Positions 15,486-24,823 of a DNA stretch of 64,000 nt are shown here, one piece after another. This DNA comes from Myxococcus hansupus. GTDB taxonomy: Bacteria; Myxococcota; Myxococcia; Myxococcales; Myxococcaceae. The translations under genes and the position numbers were made by a program. Location of the stretch: NCBI RefSeq assembly GCF_000280925.3, contig NZ_CP012109.1:124001-188000 (forward strand). Direction: 5' to 3'. Under the pieces are notes generated by a model. The model did no database searches and was not told where the DNA came from. It saw only the letters and a program-made list of their open reading frames with translations. Numbering within the stretch: the first letter of the stretch is position 1; each line of letters starts with the position of its first letter.

Positions 15486-17366
15486 ATGCCTCGCCGTTCC
15501 GCGATGCCTTGGATGCACGCCTTGTTGTTCATGCTCACGCTGGCCCTGTCCGGCTGCGGTGAAGTCTCCGATGGAAGGACGCCCTCACCCTCTCCGGGTA
15601 ACGGGTTTCGCCTGCAAATCAACGACGCCCAGATGGAGTACGTGAACGGCGCCCTCCCCATCACGGTGCGTGCGCTCGGAGGGACTCCAGACACAGTGGA
15701 GCTCTTCTTGGATGGCGTGCTGCTGGCCACGCTGCTGCCGCCTTTCGAGTTCACGTGGCAATCGGCGGAGACCACGGAGGGCGTGCATCAGCTCCAGGCC
15801 CGAACGCAATGGAAGGGGAGCGCCGTCCTGAGCCCGAAGCACTCCGTGACGGTGGACCGCACAAGGCCCAGAATCTCGAGCAGGTCTCCCTGGGGGACGG
15901 TCCACGTGGGGCGTACGACGACCTTGGAAGTCACCTTCTCGGAGGTCGTCCGGTTGATGGGCGAGCAGGAGCTGACGGCCAATGTCCAGGTGGGTGGCCG
16001 CAGCCTGTCTCCGCGCATGGTGTTGTCCGAGGACGGCTTGACGCTTCGGGCGCAGCTCGACGCGCCGGAGATGCTGCCGTCGTCCGGCTCCGCTTCACTT
16101 CCGATGTGGGACATCCGAGACCTGGCAGGCAACCCCGCCGAATACAGCGCCTCATCGGCGGGGCACTTCTCCTGGACCTGGGACGTCCCTCTCTTCCACG
16201 AAGAACGCTATTCCTGGTCGTATGGGCGAACGTCCGAGGTGGGGGTGTCCGCCACGGTCCTGGACCGGTTGGCGCTGGTCGTGGCGGAGGATGGCACCCC
16301 GGTGATTGCGTTCGCCGACGCCTTGGGTCGTGGCTCGCGTGACGATGTGGAGCAAGCCGCGGGCATCGTCGTGAGGCGCCTGGAGTCCGGCATCCGGAGC
16401 GACGTCGGCGCTCCCGTCCGCGCGCCCGATGCACCTCGGGAGGCCCGTTTTTCTCATCCGCGGCTCGCGCGGGGCTCGGAGGGGCGCCTCCTGGTGTCGT
16501 TCCACCAGCAGGACTCCGCGGACGCGCGCCCCGCGCTCCACGTCTCTCAATGGACGGAGTCTGCCTGGGAGCCCTTGGGCGCGCGGTTGAACGCGCCCGA
16601 TGCGGCGGAGATGTACGGCTCCGCGCTCGTTGTCGACAGTGAAGGTCGCCCCGTCGTGGCCTGGAGCGCGGCGGATGGCATCCGGGTGCAGCGCTGGGAA
16701 GATGGACGGTGGCTTCCGCTGGGGGACGTCCAGCGCGCGGGCACGAGCCCCGGCGCCACCATTTCGGCCTACGCGCCCGCGTTGAGCGCGGATGGCTCGG
16801 GGGGAATCTTCGTGGCTTGGGCGGAGGCCGAGTCCCCGGAGGAGGCGGGGGCGGGGCTGTACGTCCGCCACTGGGGCGCTTCGGGTTGGGAGGCGCGGGG
16901 GGGGCCGCTCCTCCATGACACTCGACACTACCTGAAGGTTCAGGTGACCGAGCCGGCGCTTGTGTCGCTGCCGGATGGGCGGCTCGTGGCCATCTGGGCG
17001 GAGACGAACTTCGCGAATCTCCTTGAAAACATGGTGACGGCCCAATGGTCCGGTACGGCCTGGGACCTCCAGGTCGTGACATCCCCGACGCGGCGGTTCA
17101 CCCATCTGGAGCGTCGCTGGTTCTCCGCCGCGGTCGATACGGACGGGCACCCCCTGTTGATGTTCTTCGTGGACTCTCCGGACAACGGCATCTACGTGTC
17201 CTGGTCCCATCAGAATGCGTACTCGACGGACCTCTTCGCGAAGGTAGACCCGCGTACGCCCATTGCCATGACGGTGGATGGAAACGGCAAGCCGGTGATT
17301 GCGTTCACCTCGCTCATCCCGTGGTCCGCCACCGAAGTGGTAACGCTCATCCGCATGAACGAGTGA
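15486..17366 (+). CDS. Lipoprotein with Ig-like and beta-propeller-like regions (paralogue 2)
   Basis: 626 residues from the ATG at 15486, preceded by AGGAG; an earlier in-frame TTG at 15414 lies upstream of the promoter motif and is unlikely. The lipobox is LALSGCGEVSDG. The order of regions matches paralogue 1: Ig-like domain (YVNGALPITVRALGG, PPFEFTW), a second beta module (VTFSEVVRL...DLAGNP), then propeller-like strands (ALVVDSEGRPVVAW, ALSADGSGGIFVAWAEA). The two genes evidently arose by tandem duplication that carried the promoter along. Function is unknown. Confidence 0.85.
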   Translation: MPRRSAMPWMHALLFMLTLALSGCGEVSDGRTPSPSPGNGFRLQINDAQMEYVNGALPITVRALGGTPDTVELFLDGVLLATLLPPFEFTWQSAETTEGVHQLQARTQWKGSAVLSPKHSVTVDRTRPRISSRSPWGTVHVGRTTTLEVTFSEVVRLMGEQELTANVQVGGRSLSPRMVLSEDGLTLRAQLDAPEMLPSSGSASLPMWDIRDLAGNPAEYSASSAGHFSWTWDVPLFHEERYSWSYGRTSEVGVSATVLDRLALVVAEDGTPVIAFADALGRGSRDDVEQAAGIVVRRLESGIRSDVGAPVRAPDAPREARFSHPRLARGSEGRLLVSFHQQDSADARPALHVSQWTESAWEPLGARLNAPDAAEMYGSALVVDSEGRPVVAWSAADGIRVQRWEDGRWLPLGDVQRAGTSPGATISAYAPALSADGSGGIFVAWAEAESPEEAGAGLYVRHWGASGWEARGGPLLHDTRHYLKVQVTEPALVSLPDGRLVAIWAETNFANLLENMVTAQWSGTAWDLQVVTSPTRRFTHLERRWFSAAVDTDGHPLLMFFVDSPDNGIYVSWSHQNAYSTDLFAKVDPRTPIAMTVDGNGKPVIAFTSLIPWSATEVVTLIRMNE

Positions 17367-17371
17367 ACTGG

Positions 17372-17407
17372 CGGCCCCGGCCCTCCTCTCTGGGGGAGGC
17401 GGGGCCG
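17372..17407 (+). terminator. Strong hairpin ending the sigma regulon cluster
   Basis: CGGCCCCG (17372-17379) pairs with CGGGGCCG (17400-17407), and inside it CCTCC pairs with GGAGG. It begins 6 nt after the stop of lipoprotein 2. There is no clear T run, but the stem is very stable. Confidence 0.5.
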
Positions 17408-17485
17408 GGCAGGCGTCGCGTCCGCTGTCCCTCCTCGGGTGATTACCCTTCGCCCGTCGTCAGCTCTTTCACCGAGGAGGCGCTC

Positions 17486-18391
17486 ATGAAAGCCGTCGTG
17501 CTCAAGGCCTATGGGGACGTGGATGCGCTCGCCGTTCAGGACATGCCCGAGCCGAAAGTCGGGCCGGGCGAGGTGAAGGTCCGCGTCACCGCCGCCGGCA
17601 TCAATCCGGTGGATTGGAAGATTCGGCGCGGTGACATGAAGGCGTGGATGCCCGTGCAGTTCCCCACCATCCTGGGTCGGGACGTGGCCGGTGAGGTCAT
17701 CGAAGTGGGCTCGGGGGTCACCGACTTCAAACCCGGTGACCGCGTCATGGGCGTGGTGAACGCCGGCTACGCGGAGAAGGTCGTCGCGCCCGTGGACGCC
17801 TGGGCGAAGGTGCCCGAGTCCATCGACCTCAAGGACGCCGCCGCGCTCCCGCTCGTCACGCTCACAGGCGTGCAATTGATTGAGGAGGCAGTGAATCCCA
17901 AGAAGGGAGACACGGTGCTCGTCATCGGCGCGTTGGGCGCGGTGGGCCGCGCCGCCGTCTTCGCCGCGAAGGCGCGGGGCGCGAAGGTGCTGGCCGGCGT
18001 GCGCGCCAACCAAAAGGCGGAAGCGCAGAAGCTGGGCGTGGACGGTGTCTTCGCGCTCGACGCCGCGGACGAGTTCTCCAAGCTGCCCATGCTGGACGCG
18101 GTGGCGGACACCGTGGGCGGCCAGGTGGTGGCCCGCGTGCTGGAGAAGGTGAAGCCCGGCGGCACCCTGGGCAGCGTCCTGGGTGAGCCTCCCGAGGCCA
18201 AGGGCCGCCAGCTCACCGTGCGCGCCATCCTCACGCACCCGGACTCACGCCGCCTGACGCAGCTTGGACAAGCGGTGGCCAAGGGCGACCTGGTCATCCC
18301 CGTCAGCAAGCGCTTCCCGATGGCGCAGGTGAAGGAAGCGCAGAAGCTGGCGGAGCAAGGCGGCGTGGGCAAGGTGCTGCTCGTCAACTGA
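17486..18391 (+). CDS. NADP-dependent quinone oxidoreductase-like enzyme (zinc-free MDR)
   Basis: 301 residues; the ATG at 17486 follows GAGGAGG. This is the medium-chain dehydrogenase/reductase fold: a GroES-like N-terminal half (AAGINPVDWKIRRGD, GRDVAGEVIEVG, FKPGDRVMG) and a Rossmann half with VLVIGALGAVGRAA for NADPH. The zinc ligands of alcohol dehydrogenases are absent, as in the quinone oxidoreductase (Qor) branch. It probably reduces quinones or reactive carbonyls in the cytosol. It is convergent with the EamA transporter gene, 6 nt apart, and no partner gene is evident. Confidence 0.9.
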   Translation: MKAVVLKAYGDVDALAVQDMPEPKVGPGEVKVRVTAAGINPVDWKIRRGDMKAWMPVQFPTILGRDVAGEVIEVGSGVTDFKPGDRVMGVVNAGYAEKVVAPVDAWAKVPESIDLKDAAALPLVTLTGVQLIEEAVNPKKGDTVLVIGALGAVGRAAVFAAKARGAKVLAGVRANQKAEAQKLGVDGVFALDAADEFSKLPMLDAVADTVGGQVVARVLEKVKPGGTLGSVLGEPPEAKGRQLTVRAILTHPDSRRLTQLGQAVAKGDLVIPVSKRFPMAQVKEAQKLAEQGGVGKVLLVN

Positions 18392-18397
18392 GCCGCG

Positions 18398-19381
18398 TCA
18401 CTTCTTGCGCGTCAGCAACACCACCGCGCCCAGGATGGCGCCCATGGCCAGCCAGGCCGTGGGCGTCATCGTCTCTCCGGCCAGGATGCCGCCCAGGAAC
18501 ACCGCCAGCACCGGGTTGACGTACGCGTAGCTGGTGGCGAGCGACGGGCGCGCGTTGCGCAGCAGGTAGCCATAGGCGCTGTAGCCCACCAGCGAGCCGA
18601 AGACGACCAGGTAGAAGAACGCCAGCACCGCCCTGGGCGTGGGCATGGCCGTGGGGCGCTCCCCAATCAGCAGGCTGAAGCCCAGCATGACGACGCCACC
18701 GCACAGCATCTGCGCCGCGGTGGACATCAACCCGTGCGGCATGGGCAGCCGGCGGCTCCACACCGAGCCCAGCGCCCAGCTCATGGGCGACACCAGCAGC
18801 GCCAGCGTGGGCAGGAGGCTGCCGCCCATGTCACTGCCCAGGTTGAGCAGCACGATGCCGCCGAAGCCAATCGCCAGTCCCCAGCGCTCCGTGTGTCCGG
18901 GCCACTGGCCGAAGAGCCCGCCGAACAGCGCCGTCCACAGGGGCAGGCTGCCCACCACCAGCGCCGCCACGCCCGAGGGCACCGACTGCTGCGCGAAGAC
19001 GAGCCCTCCGTTGCCCACGCCCAACAGCAACAGGCCGACCAGGGCGCTGGCGCCCCACTGACGGGCCGTGGGCACCGGCGCGCCGCGCAGCCACAGCACG
19101 GCGAAGAGCAGCGCGCCGGCGAGCATGAAACGCACACCCGACATCTGGAAGGGCGGCAGGCCACCTTCCAGTGCCCAGCGGATGGCCAGATACGTGGAGC
19201 CCCAAATAACGTAAAGTGACAGGAGGCTGGCGATAAGCCACCCGCGCTGGGCGCCACCGGGAAGGACGTCTCCGGAGGGCAGACTGACGGGGGCTGGCTG
19301 TGCGACGGGAAGGGACTCGGCACGCGAGGCGAGCACGGCGCGGCTTGTACAGCCGCCGCATTTCGCCGGCCATGTGGGCAT
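18398..19381 (-). CDS. EamA/DMT-family transporter
   Basis: 327 residues with about ten hydrophobic helices in two EamA repeats (first: SLYVIWGSTYLAIRWAL; second: LALLVSPMSWALGSVWSRR). It belongs to the drug/metabolite transporter superfamily, inner-membrane permeases that usually export small metabolites; the substrate cannot be read from sequence. I chose the ATG at 19379-19381 because GAGG lies 7 nt upstream on the minus strand; a GTG two codons earlier (19387) is also possible. The first 40 or so residues are not membrane-like and the true start could be further in. It is divergent from hrcA. Confidence 0.88.
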   Translation of the reverse strand: MPTWPAKCGGCTSRAVLASRAESLPVAQPAPVSLPSGDVLPGGAQRGWLIASLLSLYVIWGSTYLAIRWALEGGLPPFQMSGVRFMLAGALLFAVLWLRGAPVPTARQWGASALVGLLLLGVGNGGLVFAQQSVPSGVAALVVGSLPLWTALFGGLFGQWPGHTERWGLAIGFGGIVLLNLGSDMGGSLLPTLALLVSPMSWALGSVWSRRLPMPHGLMSTAAQMLCGGVVMLGFSLLIGERPTAMPTPRAVLAFFYLVVFGSLVGYSAYGYLLRNARPSLATSYAYVNPVLAVFLGGILAGETMTPTAWLAMGAILGAVVLLTRKK

Positions 19382-19614
19382 TGCCACACCTCACAGCCTG
19401 GCCTTTTCCTGAAGAGTACAGTCCCGCGGCGACGCACTCGGGCGTCAGGGCGGCTGGCGGGCGGGCGGGGAAGGGCGTCGGGAATGTCTCGCTCGGTTGC
19501 CCGTAGGGACAGGGCGGCTCCCGGATTGAATGCCCGGGGCTGCTTTCTTAGACTTTCCCCAGGAGCCAGGGCGGAGGGTGCCGCCGCGCCGGAGCTCCGG
19601 AGTGAGCGCCACGG

Positions 19615-20646
19615 ATGTCCGAAGAGCTGGGTGAACGTGAGAAGGAAGTCCTCCGCGCCGTCGTGCAGGAGTACATCTCCACGGGCGGGCCGGTAGGCAG
19701 CCAGCAGCTCACGCGCAGGTCGGGGTTCGAGGTGTCCTCCGCCACCATGCGCAACGTGCTGGCGGACCTGGAGGAGCTGGGCTTCCTGGAGAAGCCCCAC
19801 ACCTCGGCCGGGCGCGTCCCCACGGACTTGGGCTACCGCTTCTACGTGGACACGCTGGTGAAGCTGAAGGACCCGACGCCGCGCGACCGGGAGCTCATCC
19901 ACGCGGGGCTCGCGCACGAGGCGGACGTGGCGGAGATGCTGGGCGAGGCCAGCCGCATCCTCCACTCGCTGACGCGCCACGCGGGCGTCGTGGTGACGCC
20001 GCGGCCGGAGTCCGCGGTGTTCCGGCGCATCGAGTTCGTCCGCCTGCGAGAGAACCGGGTGCTCGCCATCCTGGTGGGGCAGAGCGGGCAGGTGCACAAC
20101 AAGGCGATTACCGTGGAGTTCCCCATCACCTCCGACGAGCTGCTCAAGGCGAGCAACTACCTGTCGGAGCTCTTGCGCGAGGTTCCGCTCGAGGAGGCCC
20201 GCGAGCGCATCCGCGCGGAGATGGACCAGGAGCAGGCGCTCTACAACGCGCTGACGGCCAAGGCGCTCAAGCTGGGCGCGGCGGCCACGGACCTGGCCAC
20301 CACGGAGCGGGTGCTCATCCAGGGCACGGGCTCGTTCCTGGAGCAGCCGGAGTTCGCGGACGTGGAGCGCATGCGCGCGCTCTTCAAGGCGTTGGACGAG
20401 AAGCACAAGCTGCTGTCGCTGCTCGACCGGGTGAAGGTGGCCAACGAGATGCAGATTTTCATCGGCGCGGAGAGCGACTTCTCCGCGGCCGGCGACGTCA
20501 CCGTCATCGCCAGCCCCTACGGCAACCAGGAGCAGGTGCTGGGCACGGTGGGCGTCATCGGCCCCACGCGCATGGACTATCGGCGCGTGATTCCGCTGGT
20601 GAACTTCACCGCGCAGGTGCTGTCGCGCGTGCTGGACAAGGTGTAG
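19615..20646 (+). CDS. hrcA: Heat-inducible transcription repressor HrcA
   Basis: 343 residues, the normal HrcA length. The N-terminal winged helix is clear (LREVLRAVVQEYISTGGPV type, then GSQQLTRRSGFEVSSATMRN and LEELGFLEKPHTSAGRVPT), followed by the GAF-like dimer domain and the C-terminal GVIGPTRMDYRRVIPLV block. HrcA represses groE/dnaK operons by binding CIRCE repeats together with GroEL. I see no CIRCE (TTAGCACTC-N9-GAGTGCTAA) in the 230 bp upstream, and no grpE or dnaK follows, so here it is a stand-alone gene acting on distant operons. Confidence 0.96.
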   Translation: MSEELGEREKEVLRAVVQEYISTGGPVGSQQLTRRSGFEVSSATMRNVLADLEELGFLEKPHTSAGRVPTDLGYRFYVDTLVKLKDPTPRDRELIHAGLAHEADVAEMLGEASRILHSLTRHAGVVVTPRPESAVFRRIEFVRLRENRVLAILVGQSGQVHNKAITVEFPITSDELLKASNYLSELLREVPLEEARERIRAEMDQEQALYNALTAKALKLGAAATDLATTERVLIQGTGSFLEQPEFADVERMRALFKALDEKHKLLSLLDRVKVANEMQIFIGAESDFSAAGDVTVIASPYGNQEQVLGTVGVIGPTRMDYRRVIPLVNFTAQVLSRVLDKV

Positions 20647-20652
20647 CGCCCG

Positions 20653-23499
20653 TCACTCCGCCCGGGTGACGAGCACCTCCTCCTCGCCGCCCGCGCGCCG
20701 GACGTGCAGGCGCACGGGCGTGCCCGGGGCGCCGCGCGTGCGGACCTCGGCCTCGGTGCTGTCGCGCACCACCTGCCCGTCCACGGCCACCAGGCGGTCC
20801 CCCACGTGGACGCCCGCGCGCGCCGCGGGCCCGTCCGGCGTCAACCACGCGAAGGCGACGTGGCCCCGGTCCTCGCTGAAGCCCGCGCCCAGCGTGCCCG
20901 GCGTGGCACGGCGGGGTGACACCGTCACGTCGCCCACGTCCGTCGCCTCGGCCTCGGCCACCTTCACGGTGCGCGTCTCCACGCGTCCCTCGGGGGGCAG
21001 CAGCCGCACGGTGTGGGCGCCCGGGCGCACGTCGCTCAAACGGAAGCGGCCGTCCGGCCCGGTGAGCGCGTCCGGACGCGGGCCCACGGCCTTGTCGAGG
21101 AACACCGCCACGCCCGCCGCGGGCCCTCCGTTGCGGCTCCACACCGCGCGCCCGGCGATGGACGCCACGCCACCGGTGAGGGGAATCTCCACGTCCGAGG
21201 TGGCGCCAGGACGCAGCGACACCTGGACCTCGCCCGTGCGGCCGTCGTCGGTGCGCACCGTCACCTTCAACGCCTGCGCGGGAGCATCCGGCATCGCGAA
21301 GGTGCTGCCGGGAAAGCGCCGCGTGGTGGGCCACGCGCCCGCCCAGGGCAGCTCCTCGCCGTTGGCCTCGCGCAGCTCCAGGAGGAAGCCGTCCGGAGGC
21401 GCGCCGTTGCCCGCCACCACGCGTCCGCGCAGGGTGGCCGCCGGTTCGAGCCGCAGCGTGAGCGGGGCCTGGCTTTCGTGCGCGCCGGACAGCCGGCCCA
21501 CGCGCCCCGCGTTGTGCGCCACCAGCTCCAGCGGGCTGGCGCCCTGGGGGCGCGGCGGCATGCTGAAGCGGCCCGTCTCGTCCGCGCGCTCCGTGCGCGT
21601 CATGGGGAAGTCTCCGCCCTGGAGCGCGGCGACAATGGCCAGCGGACTGGGCACGCCGGAGGGCTCCAACACCACGCCGGACAGCACGGCGTCCTCCTTC
21701 AACACCAGGTCCTGCCGCACGGTGCCTCCCTCGGGCACCGACACCGACGGGTCGCTCTCCAGGTGGAAGTAGATGGCGGGCGTTGAATGGGGCAGCGCGA
21801 CGAGCTGATACACACCCGCGGGCAGCTCGAGCTGGAAGCGCCCCTGCGCGTCCGTCTCCGTCGACGCCGCCCCCGAGCCACCCCGCGGCACGGCGTGAAT
21901 CAACGCGGGTTCCGTGAGGGCCCCGCCAGAGGCCCGCGTCACCTGTCCCCACACCGAGCCGGAGTCCGCCAGCGTGAAGTCCACGTGTGTCACCTGCGCG
22001 GCCTTCAACGTCTCCATCCGGGAGGCCCACCGCTGCGAGCCCTCGCGCCGGGCGCCCACGGAGGTCGGCCCTGCTTCCAGGCCCTCCAGCCGCCAGGCCC
22101 CCTGGGCGTCGGTGAGCACGGTGTGCGTGATGCCGGAGAGCGACCGCGGCTCGGCGCGCACCTGGGCGCCTTCGACGGGCTGTCCCTCCGCGTTCACCAC
22201 CAGGCCCTCCAGCGTCGCCGTCGCGGGCTCCAGCCGCACGTCCACGGGCGTGTGTCCGCCGGCCTCCACCACCAGTCCCTCGAGCAACCGCCCCGTCATG
22301 CCCGCGGCGTGCACCGTGACGTCGTATTCGCCCGGAGGGACGTCCAGGCGCCACGCGCCATGCTCCTTGGAGGTCGCTCGGCCCAGCTCGCCCTCGCCGC
22401 CCGAAGGCGTGGCCACCAGCACCGCGTCCGGCACGGGGACGCCGTCCAGCGTGGACACGGTGCCGGCCATGCCGCTGGCGGCGCCCAGCGTCACCCTCAG
22501 GCCGCGCAGCGTCTCGCCTGGCGCGACGGACACGGGGCCGGACACGCGCCCCATCTGTTGCCCCCGGCGCGCGGCCACGACCCACGTCCCCGCGTTCACC
22601 TCCAGCGCGAAGCCTCCGCCCTCGCCCGTGGTGGTGCGCACGGGCGAGGAGGCGCCGGACGCCGTCACCTCCGCGTCGGTGACGGGCTGCCCCCTTGCGT
22701 CGACGACGAAGCCCTCCAGGGTGCTCGCGCCCCACAGGCCCACCACCACGTCCCCGGCCTGGGGGACCTGGAGCAGGCGCAGCGTGCGGCGGCTGAAGCC
22801 CGGCGCCTCGGCCGTGAGCTCGTAGCGGCCCGGCGCCAGGTGGGAGAAGGCGAAGCGCCCCAGTGCGTCGCTCGTCGTCTCCGCGGCCTCCTCGGGCAGC
22901 GCGGTGGCGGTGGCCCAGGCGGTGGGCGTGCCGGGGTAGGGCCGCAAGGTCAGCGTCGCGAGCGGGATGGGCTCCTCGCGCCCTTCCGCCACCGTGCGGC
23001 CCCGCAGCGACACGCCGCTGGCCAGTCGCAGCTCGACCGCCGTCTCTGCTTCCCCCTGGGGCCGCGTGGCCTCCAGCCTCGCGGGGCCGTGGCCCGGGGC
23101 GTGCGCGGAGAGCAGGTAGTTTCCCGGGCCCGCGGGCAGGTGCAGCACGCCGCCCTCCGTGGTGGCGCCATCCCCCGCGAGCCGCCAGGGCGAGGTGCCG
23201 CTGCCGTCGTCCGCCACGCGCAGGTAGGCCCGCACGCGAGCGCCTTCCAGCGGGCCCTGCGCGCCCACCACGCGCACCACGAAGGCGCCCACGTCTGGGG
23301 CCGGCGCGGTCTCCAGCGCGAGCGTGGGCGGCGTGTGGGTGCGAGGCGCGGGGCCTGGGACGACGGCTGGCGCGGCCAGGGCGGGCGTGTCCGGCCTGGG
23401 GGTCGGGGTGCCCGTGGGGACGGGCATCCGGAACCACAGCAGCAGCACCGCCGCGATGGCGAGGCACGAGGCAAACAGGAGCGGAGTTCGATGGCGCAC
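20653..23499 (-). CDS. Giant carboxypeptidase-regulatory-repeat protein with C-terminal PDZ
   Basis: 948 residues from the GTG at 23499, which has GGGGAGG 8 nt upstream; a GTG at 23547 would add 16 residues but lacks such a site. The N-terminus is a signal anchor (LLFASCLAIAAVLLLWF). Then come about eight to ten transthyretin-like carboxypeptidase regulatory (CarboxypepD_reg) units, each with the pattern V.G.V....G.PV..A.V.A and G.W.L.GL..G. The last 85 residues are a PDZ domain (PAARAGVHVGDRLVAVDG). These are beta-sandwich modules, so the protein is likely a long periplasmic scaffold or adhesin-like rod with a peptide-binding end. No enzyme motif is seen. Confidence 0.87.
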   Translation of the reverse strand: MRHRTPLLFASCLAIAAVLLLWFRMPVPTGTPTPRPDTPALAAPAVVPGPAPRTHTPPTLALETAPAPDVGAFVVRVVGAQGPLEGARVRAYLRVADDGSGTSPWRLAGDGATTEGGVLHLPAGPGNYLLSAHAPGHGPARLEATRPQGEAETAVELRLASGVSLRGRTVAEGREEPIPLATLTLRPYPGTPTAWATATALPEEAAETTSDALGRFAFSHLAPGRYELTAEAPGFSRRTLRLLQVPQAGDVVVGLWGASTLEGFVVDARGQPVTDAEVTASGASSPVRTTTGEGGGFALEVNAGTWVVAARRGQQMGRVSGPVSVAPGETLRGLRVTLGAASGMAGTVSTLDGVPVPDAVLVATPSGGEGELGRATSKEHGAWRLDVPPGEYDVTVHAAGMTGRLLEGLVVEAGGHTPVDVRLEPATATLEGLVVNAEGQPVEGAQVRAEPRSLSGITHTVLTDAQGAWRLEGLEAGPTSVGARREGSQRWASRMETLKAAQVTHVDFTLADSGSVWGQVTRASGGALTEPALIHAVPRGGSGAASTETDAQGRFQLELPAGVYQLVALPHSTPAIYFHLESDPSVSVPEGGTVRQDLVLKEDAVLSGVVLEPSGVPSPLAIVAALQGGDFPMTRTERADETGRFSMPPRPQGASPLELVAHNAGRVGRLSGAHESQAPLTLRLEPAATLRGRVVAGNGAPPDGFLLELREANGEELPWAGAWPTTRRFPGSTFAMPDAPAQALKVTVRTDDGRTGEVQVSLRPGATSDVEIPLTGGVASIAGRAVWSRNGGPAAGVAVFLDKAVGPRPDALTGPDGRFRLSDVRPGAHTVRLLPPEGRVETRTVKVAEAEATDVGDVTVSPRRATPGTLGAGFSEDRGHVAFAWLTPDGPAARAGVHVGDRLVAVDGQVVRDSTEAEVRTRGAPGTPVRLHVRRAGGEEEVLVTRAE

Positions 23500-23579
23500 G
23501 GGTCCGGCCTCCCCGCGTCCGGCCGGTGCCGTCGCGGCAGTGCCCACAGTGTAGGCCAGCCGCGCTCAGAATCGAAACT

Positions 23580-24551
23580 TCAGGAGGGCGCGGGGGCGTA
23601 GACCCGCAGGGCCGCGGGGGCCACCTCGAAGCGCATGGGCGTGCGGCCCACGAGCTCGCCATCCGCGTTCACTTCCTGGACGGGGTCCGACTCCACGTAG
23701 AGCCGGGCCGCGCGCAGCGAGGTGACGGCCGGGTGGGCCACGTGCTCACCGGTGCGCAGCGACAGGGCCACGCGCACCAGGGTGGCGATGTCCTGCAGTT
23801 GCCCCAGGCCCGTGCCTTCCAGTCCGGACGCGGAGGACGGCGCCGCGATGGCGTAGATGTTCAGCCGCCGGTCATCCAGCCGCGCGTCGGGCGCCACCAT
23901 GTTCCCCGCGCCATGGTAGAGGCCGTTGCCCACCACCAACTGCAACACGTCCAGGGACAGCTCGTGGTCATCCGCCTTGAGCCGGATGTGAAAGGGCTTG
24001 AGGTCCTTCACCTCGGCGGCGGCGGCCACCGGATAGGCCAGCTTCCCGGCGCGTTGTTTCAACCGCTTCGTCAGCCGCCGGGCGATGCCTGTGGCCAGGC
24101 CCAGGCTGGCCGCGTTGAGGAAGGGGCGGCCATTGGCCAGGCCCACGTCCACGCGGGCGGTGTAGCCCTGGGCGATGACGTCACACGCGGCTTCGATGTC
24201 GGGCGGAATGCCCAGGGAGCGCGCGAAGTCGTTGCCGGTGCCCAGGGGCAGCACGCCCAGCGTCACGTCGCGGCCCAGCAGGCGACCCACCGCGCGGCTC
24301 AGCGTGCCGTCGCCTCCTCCCACGATGATGCGGCGGGTTCCCAGCTCCGCCATCCGCTCCACCACCGCGTCCAGGCGTTCGGCCCGGGAGAGCGCGTGGC
24401 ATTCCGTGATGGCGACGCCCCTTTCGGCGAGTGCGTCCCTGGCTGTCTCGAAGGCCTCGCGGCCCGAGCGCGAGCGGGTGTTCACCACCAACACCGCGGG
24501 GCCGTCATCCAGGTCCGGCCGGCGCGGGGGTTTGATGAGGGCGGGTTCCAG
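23580..24551 (-). CDS. Diacylglycerol kinase-family lipid kinase (YegS/DgkB type)
   Basis: The conserved core begins at AVLVVNTRSRSG and carries the nucleotide-binding GGGDGTLS, then LPLGTGNDFARSLGIP and the late GNGLYHGAGNMVAPDA and VNADGEL blocks. It phosphorylates a membrane lipid (diacylglycerol, sphingosine or phosphatidylglycerol; the substrate is not predictable). The frame is open back to a GTG at 24767, but those 72 extra residues have poor third-position GC and no family similarity. A CTG at 24549-24551 is preceded by AGAGGAGG, so I favour it; the start remains uncertain. The C-terminus is intact. Confidence 0.85.
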   Translation of the reverse strand: MEPALIKPPRRPDLDDGPAVLVVNTRSRSGREAFETARDALAERGVAITECHALSRAERLDAVVERMAELGTRRIIVGGGDGTLSRAVGRLLGRDVTLGVLPLGTGNDFARSLGIPPDIEAACDVIAQGYTARVDVGLANGRPFLNAASLGLATGIARRLTKRLKQRAGKLAYPVAAAAEVKDLKPFHIRLKADDHELSLDVLQLVVGNGLYHGAGNMVAPDARLDDRRLNIYAIAAPSSASGLEGTGLGQLQDIATLVRVALSLRTGEHVAHPAVTSLRAARLYVESDPVQEVNADGELVGRTPMRFEVAPAALRVYAPAPS

Positions 24552-24823
24552 GGTGCCTCCTCTTTCGGGTCGCACGCGAATCTGTGCACGCACCCTCCGT
24601 CTGGCCAGCGGCACGCAAGGCGGAGCCGCGGGCGGATTTCCCACGCGCGTCGCCCCGTCCTCCGGTGCATTCCCCGTGTCTGGTGCCAGGGCCGCGTGCC
24701 TCCGTGCGTCGGGCGCCGAACAGGTCCATCCGGCCACGCGCTTCCGATTGGGTGGGTGACTGCTCACCTCTGCGCTGAAGCTGGCCCCATGAAGGTGTCA
24801 GTCATGCAGGGAGAGCAAGGCGC

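Noticed and set aside
19382..19614. Possible CIRCE operator upstream of hrcA
   Set aside because: No TTAGCACTC/GAGTGCTAA pair or close variant is visible in the region.
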